A program made the translations under genes and the position numbers. A stretch of 64,000 bases of DNA, taken from positions 28,681,690-28,745,689 of the forward strand of contig NC_067129.1 in NCBI RefSeq assembly GCF_021347895.1, given 5' to 3'. Shown here piece by piece: positions 43,403-64,000 of this stretch (the first letter of the stretch is position 1; every line of letters begins with the position of its first letter). The notes below the pieces were generated by a model that was not told the origin of the DNA, made no database searches, and worked only from the letters and a program-made list of their open reading frames with translations. The DNA comes from Acanthochromis polyacanthus (Eukaryota; Chordata; Actinopteri; Pomacentridae).

Positions 43403-44347
43403 TGTCAGGCCAGCAGCTGCTGGTCCCAGATAGTGCTCTCTTCCTCTCCCACTGCCTCTCTCTCTCTCTCTAGGTGTGTTTGGCTAAGAAGTTGCAGCAG
43501 CAGGTGTTCCTCATCTGTAATTATCATCAGCTGATGGAGCAGGTGGAATGCAGCCAATCAGGCTTCACATTCGCCACAATATAACCAGATGCCACTCACC
43601 TCTGGATGGTGACACAGCCAAGACAGATCACTGCATGTTACTCCAGCCTCTGTTGTTTTTTGTAACTCTGGTGTCCTCCTCTGTTCCAGTTCTGGATCCA
43701 TCCGTTTCTGTTTCATGCCTCCTGGTTCCTTCACTGTCTCAAGTTCGACATTCCGATCTGAACATTGGAATCCCTCACCTGTGCCGTTTCTCCACCTGGC
43801 GTCTCTCCATTACTTACCTGCCGTTGGAACTCGCCGTTCCCCGTCCTGGACTCCAAGCCGTTTGCCCAAATGCTGCCAGCCGCTCACAGCTAAGCACCCA
43901 GTCCGAGCATCTAGTCCTCCGAATTTCGTCGAGTTACTTGTTCATTGTTTTCTAGTTCCATTTGTTAATACTGCCCATGTTTCTGAGTAGTACCTTTGGG
44001 CATCGTTCTAGTTTATTATTGCATTTGATCTCGTCTAGTAAAAGTTGAGTTTCCTGGTGAGCTTCGCCTTACGTTTAGTAATTTGCAATCTTGTGTGAAG
44101 AATAATTTGTAGTCTTTCTTGCCTGGATATTACCCACCGTGACTCAGCGTCTGAGTTAGTGTAAGAAGTTCTCCTAGCCTCTTGTAGACGTGTTGAGCCC
44201 TTCTGGTTCCTAGTTGTGTTCCTGCCTCGCAGTATTTCCTGGTCTCAGTTTGCAGTTCTGTTAGTCTTCTTGTGAATAAACCGATCTTAATTATTGAATC
44301 TGTCTGCCTGCTCATTTCCACCGCCTGAGCCTCTGGGAATCATAACA
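43403..44347 (+). mobile_element. Solo LTR (945 bp) with 5-bp target duplication
   Basis: Starts TGTCAGGCCAGCAGC, ends GGGAATCATAACA (TG...CA), and is flanked by GAGCT on both sides (43398-43402 and 44348-44352), as LTR integrases produce. An AATAAA signal is at 44274. No internal gag-pol next to it, so it is a recombined solo LTR, probably Gypsy type. Confidence 0.88.
43456..43474. repeat. (TC)n microsatellite inside the LTR
   Basis: About nine TC units. Confidence 0.9.
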
Positions 44348-44352
44348 GAGCT

Positions 44353-45530
44353 AAAAAGTATTTTCCATGTTCTGTTCTGTCACTGACACGAGAATTAATG
44401 AACAGCTACATCCATGTTGTGGGCGGGGCCTCTGAGTTTGGCTCCGCCCACTGAGACTGTCTCCTCCTGTCCTCTCTGACGTCCACAGTTGTGATGTGCT
44501 GTGTGTAGTTTAGTTTGGGTCAGTTGTTGTGTTTCTGTTGTTTTCTGTAAATGTTTCTGTTTTCTTAGTGTTCTCTGTTGTTGTGTCTTTTTACAATCAC
44601 TCAGTAGAGACTTTAGATGCACAGATTTGAGGAAATCTGTTTTACTTGCAGAAATCTGGAACCGTTCATTCATAACCAGGACATTAATTTATAAACGATG
44701 GATTTTCTCTCAAGGAGAAATTCATATCTGTGATCAGTCGTCTGTTTTCTTGTTAAATAGTCGTTTAATTCAGTGTTACTGTTGGTTCATAATAATAATT
44801 CTCTTATTTACATCCAAGTGATAATAACTAAAGATTACATTTTCATTAGATTTGATTCTCTCATTAATGAATCACTTGAGAAACCTAAAATACTTGTGAC
44901 AATAAGTGCATTATGAACCTTTTCCTGTTTTATTGCTAAGCCTTTATTTAATCCTTCATGTTAGCTTTTTATTAGCTCACCATTTATTATTCCAGCTAAC
45001 CACTCACTACTTTTACCTCACAGTTTATCCATAACTTTACAATTCTTTTCTTTCAGCTAATCAGAAATGAATTATTTAGGGAAGTATACAACTTACAATT
45101 ATATCATTTTTAGACATTTTTAGCTAAATGTTTAATTCTTAATTCAGCTAACATCTATTTTTTAGTAGTTATGAAATTATATACTACAAAACCTTGATGT
45201 CAGTTTAAAATGAAGGTATTTATTACTTTTAGCTCGTCATTTATTCTTGTTGTTTACTGTCTTTGTTTAGCTAACCAATTTAAAAATAGTTAACTATATA
45301 ATTCTTTAGCGAACCATTTAATCTGTTATTTAGCAAATTATTTCATTATTTTATCTCATCATTTACTCTAATATTTAGCAATTTATTATGTTAAAGTCAT
45401 CATTTGCTATTTTAGCTGATTGTTTTATCGAGTAAAGTATTATTTTAAACTGTTTTATTTAGTTTACTATTTGTTTTTGCTCATTCAGCTTTACCATGAC
45501 TGGCTCTTGTTTCTAGGATTGCAATGAAAT
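44353..45530. other. AT-rich stretch with TTTAGCTAACCATTTA-like words
   Basis: From about 44930 to 45480 the words TTTAGCTAA, AACCATTTA and ATTTAGCAA recur irregularly, suggesting an old diverged tandem array. A 92-codon minus frame at 44673-44395 has no family resemblance. Confidence 0.5.
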
Positions 45531-46445
45531 TCTCTTTATTTTCTGCATTTACACATTCATTGTGTCCTCTTGCTCTCTGTTTTGTGTGGCTGGAAGTAGC
45601 AGCACTTCACCAACTGTTTGAATAGAGTCCAGATTTTCTTCAGCTTGTTTCTTGTGTTCCTTGATGAGGGAATTGAACAGTGTTGAATTTGTTTTAGCAG
45701 CCTTCTGATAGTCCATCCATGCAGTCATGGCTTGTTTGTGTCCGTCAGACCAGGCATGAACTGCAAATCCTGCATCTTTGGAAGTGGAATTCTTCCAGTT
45801 GTTGAACCCAGAAGGAGTCAGATACTGTCAGTGAGCTGCTGTTAGGGGACTAAAATGTCTGCAGGCGTAGCAATATGCAGAGTTTGAACTTTGGGAATAT
45901 TCAAGCCAGGGGTGGATCTTGTACCAAGCTGCTTTAAAACTCCTTTTCCGGCTCCAACACCTGAGTCCTCGGGTACAGCTTCAAAACTGGCTGCACTGGT
46001 GAGTCATTTGGACATTTGCTGACATCTGTGGAATTAAAACCAAGACAAGAAATTAAAATCCAAATCAAAATATCTGAGTGTAAAGATCAAAGGCACATTG
46101 GATGGAATTGTGATGAATTTCAGTGCTAAACATGGTATGAAGTGATGCGTGGACTGATTTCCATTCAGGCAGAGATTGATTCTCCGTCAGACAAACCTGA
46201 TGCTGCAGCGTCTGTGGAAGCTCACAGCTCCTGATCTGTCTCTGTCTCACTCTCTGCTGCCATGTCAGGATCCTGGATGTGGATGTGAGCTCCTGTACTC
46301 TGACCCTCACCACTCTCTCCATCAGCTTCCTGCTCATTCTGTCCCTCTTCACCGTCTCTGCTTCTCTGCACACTCACAGGATTTCCAGCAGCCACTTTGT
46401 TGTTTTCAAAGTAGTGACTGATGTCCTTTTTTCTCTTCATGATGG
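45530..46445 (-). pseudogene. hAT (ZMYM1-like) transposase, first exons, decayed
   Basis: Exon 1 at 46440-46222 opens MKRKKDISHYFENNKVAAGN and continues acidic. Further along the minus strand (46020-45560) a TTF/ZMYM-type N-terminal domain is readable across stops: KLYPRTQ, then NWKNSTSKDAGFAVHAWSDG and HKQAMTAWMDYQKA. The catalytic domain is absent. A CACTG at 46793-46797 could be the element end. Confidence 0.7.
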
Positions 46446-46867
46446 AGCAATGCGTGAAGTAAAAACAACAGCTTTTCTAACATCAGACATCACAATAGAT
46501 GTTTCAATAAACGGCTGTTTGAACGACACAAGTGAAGCAGAACACGGAGATAAAGGAAGATTTCAACTATTTTTCACCTTTTTTTCTTGTTTGTCGCAGA
46601 CTTCTCTGTAGTTTTTCTGCCGGATGCCTTGTCTTGTCAGAGAATCTCGCTCAGCAGATCCAAAAGAGACTCGGTCCGTCTCCTTAATGAGTCCCACTAG
46701 AAAACGTGTGATTTTTATTTTTTGTTGCATTTAGCCATGAATGATCACAAGCCGGCCATTTTTCCTTCAGACTAAACTCTGAGTTTGAGGGGCACTGAGG
46801 AGGTCAGGCTTGTTGTAGGGGGGGGCATCGTTTTTATTCAGACAGGCTTTTGGTTGACCTGTAGCTG
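46446..46867. other. Probable hAT 5' flank
   Basis: Sequence between the hAT start exon and the next repeat. No gene. Confidence 0.4.
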
Positions 46868-47225
46868 CTCTGTTTTATTACACCGCCAAGGAATGCAGTG
46901 GAGTTATGGGACGATCAGCGTACGTTTGTCTGTCTGTCTGTTCTCATCATTACTCATAAACGGACTGATGGATTTGGATGAAATGTTGAGGGAAGCTCAG
47001 AAATGACACAAGGACCAAGTGATTAGATTTTATCAGTGATGCAGCTTATAGTCTGGATCCATGGATTAGTTAAAGATTTCTGTATCATTGCCAGATAGCG
47101 GTGTCACTGTAACCATGACAACCAGTGAACACTACATCAGCTGATTGTGATCCTACTACAAACTGACCGCTGTGGACTTATCAGGACTTATCCATCAGAA
47201 ATGATACAAGGGTGTTTCTGAGTCC
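46868..47225 (+). repeat. Common teleost dispersed repeat (CACCGCCAAGGAATGCAGTG...)
   Basis: Shows the familiar order AGTGGAGTTATGGGACGATC, GTCTGTCTGTCTG, AAACGGACTGATGGATTTGG, AAATGACACAAGGACCAAGT, TTATAGTCTGGATCCATGGA. Non-coding and seen in many fish introns. Class uncertain (SINE or MITE-like). Confidence 0.75.
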
Positions 47226-47329
47226 CATCAGTTTCCACCACCTGCTACATACTTAGGTCATGTGATTCGGTATCACATGTATAACACACGTCTGTGCTCA
47301 GAGCAAGGTCATTTTTTATGAAAGATTTC

Positions 47330-47975
47330 ATGGGGTGCAGGGTCCTGGTGGGGGCTGGGGCGGGCAGGGTTGGGGCTTGGGTGGTGGGTGGGTCCTCTTG
47401 CCCTGGGCTTCCTGGGTCGGTTCTGGGGTGCTGGGGGTGTCGGTAGCTGCTCCCTCTTGTCTTCGGGGTCTGTGTGGTACACGGTGGCCCCGGTTGCTCT
47501 CTGGGGGTGCTGCCCCGTGGCTCCTGCAGCCTGTGTGTGTGTGTGGGGGGGACCCGCCAGAACGTGCTGAGACTCTCTCCAGAGTCTAAACTCACACTAA
47601 ACCCACTCTCCTTTTCTCGAGTATCTTCTGGCCTATTCCACTCTATACTGACATGACACCCACAACTATGGTGTTCAGTACCACTTGGTTATTTATTCAT
47701 TTGTTTATCTTCTTTGTTTATTTTCCCTGTTCTTCTTGTGTATGTGTTTGTTTGTTCTTCTTATTGATGGGTAATTAATAGTTGGGAATAACACAATACC
47801 TGATATTCTTCAGCTGTAATAGCACCGCTTGCTAGTCCCCGTTCCTGTCCGTCCTGTCTCGTCCTGTCCACCCTTTGTTTCCCTTCACGTCACCACTGAG
47901 GTGTAGCACTGCCCTCCCTGGCTCTTAACAGGGAATTGTAATAAAGAATGTCTGCTTAGCTTTCAGGGAGGGCTG
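47330..47975 (+). repeat. G-rich LINE 3'-UTR-like repeat ending in AATAAAGAATGTCTGC
   Basis: A G-rich part (47335-47550, many GGG and GGGG runs) is followed by a T-rich part, CACCACTGAGGTGTAGCACT, CTTAACAGGGAATTG and AATAAAGAATGTCTGC. This is a recurrent fish repeat resembling the 3' end of a LINE. The G runs could form G-quadruplexes. Confidence 0.65.
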
Positions 47976-48984
47976 GTGATGGTCACATGCATGCACTAAA
48001 TAATAAGATATTTGGCTGCAAGACTAAATTATGCATTAATCTCATAAAGTGTTGACACCCCTTCAGTGGAGTTAAACAATGAGAATAAATGCAGACAGAA
48101 AAAAAAAAAGATTTATTGTATAGAGACAAATAATAACCCTTTGAACCTGAACATGAGCAGAATATGTACTCTTTGGTCAGAAGAACAGAATGTAGTCTCT
48201 GTTACAAGCAACTTCTGTGGAAGATTTTATAAACATTTCATTTCCTAAAGACCATTCAAAATAAAGATGATTTGTTTGTTTTTTACAAACAGCTTTTTAT
48301 TAGCTTTGTTTGCAAAAATGTCAGCTTTAGAACTCTACACTCTACAACATATTCAAGTGTGGAAAAAGTAAACGGCTGTAAACTGTCTGCAGTGGCTATA
48401 CAGCGAATGTTTCCTTTGTTTTGGCACAACTAGCTGCAGATTTCTGTCCACCCTGGATATTTATTTCATCCTAAAGAAGCAAAACCATATCAAAGACAAA
48501 AGTAGAAATAAAAGTCCTCCAGTCTGAAAAAAGCCTGAATACAGCATATTAATGTTCCATCTAAAACAGACACTGCACCACCAGTGTCCATGTAAAAACA
48601 TGGCTGAGAAAATACATTTTAGAAAATAAAGATTTTATCAGAGTCTCTGTGAGGATGAGGTGTAGAATCTGCACTCATATCTTTGTGTTGTTTCTCTGGG
48701 TTTCATTCCTGCTCATGCAGCAGAGATCCGTCTCCATCTAGTGGCAGAAACAAAAACTCTGAGTCTCATCTTCTTACATTGAACCACTTCATCTTCATCT
48801 TGGCTAAATCCAGAGACCGACTTCCTGCAGACACACCTGGAACCTGTTCAACATCTCAGAAGCAGTCCAGGTTTAGGTGGATCACAGGGACAAAATCAGT
48901 TTCAGAGTCAAAGTCTTTAAACAGCAGAACTGGTCATTTAAAGGTAATGTGAGTGTCCACAGGCCAGCTCTTACAGGGATAATC
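47976..48984. other. Intergenic / downstream of the FIIND-CARD gene
   Basis: Non-coding. It could include the 3' UTR of the minus-strand gene, with TTTATT (AATAAA on the minus strand) near 48296, but this cannot be decided from sequence alone. Confidence 0.4.
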
Positions 48985-49145
48985 ATCTGTTCAGTTCAAT
49001 TCAGTTTTATTTATATAGGGCCAAATGCAGGTCAAATTGTCTCAAGACGCTTTACAGAACCCATATGCCTGAACCCCCAGAGCAGCCCGAAGAAAAACTC
49101 CCTTTTAACAGGGAAGAAACCTCGAGCAGAACCCGGCTCTTTCAT
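48985..49145. repeat. Common teleost repeat (TTTATATAGGGCCAAAT...)
   Basis: TTCAATTCAGTTTTATTTAT, then GTCTCAAGACGCTTTACAGA, CCCCAGAGCAGCCCG and TTTTAACAGGGAAGAAACCT. Same repeat as 22040-22150, fuller copy. Confidence 0.8.
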
Positions 49146-49163
49146 CTCAACTCCTTTATAGTT

Positions 49164-62844
<13,681 letters not shown>

Positions 62845-63239
62845 CTGCAGCGACAAGCACATAAACAGCAAAGTAAGTGAGAAATAGTCAGACTTTGCTT
62901 GAGGTTAGCTTCATTAAACCAAACAGTGACGATTCCATCAATCTGTCTCATCATGCTGAACGTCAACAATTCTGTTTCAGTAGACCTGTTAACGGGTTAG
63001 TCCTCCAACTTGACACAACAATTATCTTGCGTTTTATGCTCATATCTAATGCTGTCTTCCATGCTAAACATCCCAGCATAACAGTGCAGTTTTCTGCAGG
63101 TTTTATTCACCGCTCAGCACAACAAACACAGACGCACTCTTACCAGCTACCCTGCGTTACCATGTAGTATCTGCTCTGATTTGAGTCCTGATGTGAGTTG
63201 TTTGTCATAATGTCATCTGACCACGTATGTTACCAATTT

Positions 63240-63610
63240 TTGCAGAATGGGCTTTTCTGAGAAATGTAAATGGCAATGTTAATTCTGGGCACTCCTGTCT
63301 ATCTAGAAGATGGATGTGGTCCTTTGGGATAGTAGAGCTGAGGGGTTCTATTCAAGGGTGATTTGTCTTTGAGTAGGGGTCTTTAAATATGAACCAGATG
63401 CTGTAATTCTATCCTTTACCAAAAGGTATAAAAGTAACCGCTGGTCTTTGTTTGACGAGGAATCAATCGGCCGGCTCCTTCCAGGCAACTTCTGTCTGTA
63501 TCGATGCTGTTCTTTCTTTCAATAAAAACTTATTAAGAAAGTCAGTGCCAACGGACGTTTCTACTCCACCTGCACTCACAGACATCAGAGAAACTACGAC
63601 AACCACAAAT
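63240..63610 (+). mobile_element. LTR-like region upstream of Gypsy RT
   Basis: Contains a TATA-like GGTATAAAAGTAACC at 63425-63440 and AATAAA at 63520 about 95 bp later, as in an LTR promoter and R region. The LTR boundaries were not identified. Confidence 0.55.
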
Positions 63611-63639
63611 AAATCAGCTATACCAAAAGCAATAAGAGT

Positions 63640-64000
63640 GTGGAACCAACATTTGGGACACCGAGCAGGGCATTACATCACTACTGTAGGCCCACCAGTT
63701 TTTGCATGCGCGCGCCATCTGGATGCAGCTAAGTTGGCCATCGCTAAAGAGGAGTTTGCCAACATGGAGCGGCTGGCACCCGTTCTGACACCCCATGGGC
63801 TTCACCACTGCACATGGTTCCAAAGTCCGACGGAGGCTGGTGGCCTTGCGATGATTTTCGGCACCTCAATAATGCTACCACCGATGACAGATACCCAGTC
63901 CCCCATATTCAGGACTTTCTGCGCACCTGGCAGGGGCGGTCATCTTCTCCAAAGTCGACTTGGTGAGAGGTTATCACCAAGTGTCCGTCCGTGCAGAGGA
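63640..64000 (+). mobile_element. Ty3/Gypsy reverse transcriptase fragment, runs off the window
   Basis: The plus strand encodes the start of RT in two frames: GPPVFACARHLDAAKLAIAK and EEFANMERL, then after a shift PWASPLHMVPKSDGGWWPCD, DFRHLNNATTDDRYPVPHIQ, and VDLVRGYHQV-like sequence at the very end. No gag precedes it, so the element is internally deleted. Confidence 0.83.

Noticed and set aside
44395..44673. 92-codon minus-strand frame next to the solo LTR
   Set aside because: Low-complexity Gln/Thr composition, no similarity to known families. Probably chance.
47335..47589. Gly/Trp-rich frame in the G-rich repeat
   Set aside because: Composition artefact of a G-rich non-coding repeat.

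Overview
The window is nuclear DNA from a ray-finned fish, probably a percomorph teleost. It shows GT-AG split exons of a FISNA-NACHT-LRR-B30.2 receptor of the expanded teleost NLRC3-like family, exons of a FIIND-CARD (NLRP1/CARD8-like) protein, and a dense mix of teleost-type mobile elements: L2/CR1-like, L1-like and RTE/Rex-like LINEs, Ty3/Gypsy elements and a solo LTR, hAT, Tc1/mariner, MITEs, CA microsatellites. Nothing prokaryotic is visible.

Layout. (1) 1-4900: repeats upstream of the NLR gene, namely a decayed LINE (1654-2750) and a hAT-like non-autonomous element with an 8-bp target duplication that carries a piece of 28S rDNA (3255-4139). (2) 4925-33009, plus strand: one NLRC3-like gene. 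It has a 5' UTR exon, a start exon (ATG at 10853), three small exons, a coiled linker exon, the large FISNA-NACHT exon (19447-21240), two 174-nt LRR exons and a PRY/SPRY pair of exons. Splice phases agree from exon to exon. The copy looks damaged: a 1-base insertion in the P-loop, an in-frame stop near one acceptor, and two opposite indels in the PRY part of B30.2. Its introns are packed with insertions, including a 1.66-kb palindromic element with ~595-bp arms (13625-15286), an L1 ORF1 remnant, two MITEs, and about 10 kb of LINE/Gypsy/hAT/mariner sequence that appears to split a 40-46-bp minisatellite. (3) 32929-48990: an intergenic transposon field dominated by a 6.4-kb hAT element bounded by a perfect 8-bp duplication (34844-41286) and a solo LTR bounded by a 5-bp duplication (43403-44347). 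(4) 49164-62844, minus strand: the 3' half of a FIIND-CARD gene whose exons are all open and in phase, interrupted by an RTE/Rex-like LINE, Tc1 and mariner elements. (5) 63240-64000: a Gypsy LTR-like stretch followed by an RT fragment that runs off the window.

Biologically, two innate immune genes point towards each other: a cytosolic NACHT receptor with a B30.2 sensor domain (plus), and a FIIND-CARD inflammasome-type protein (minus). Placing them together suggests a teleost NLR cluster. The NLRC3-like copy is probably a pseudogene, or contains base-level assembly errors in homopolymers; the FIIND-CARD gene looks intact as far as it can be read. No complete, undamaged transposase or reverse transcriptase gene was found.
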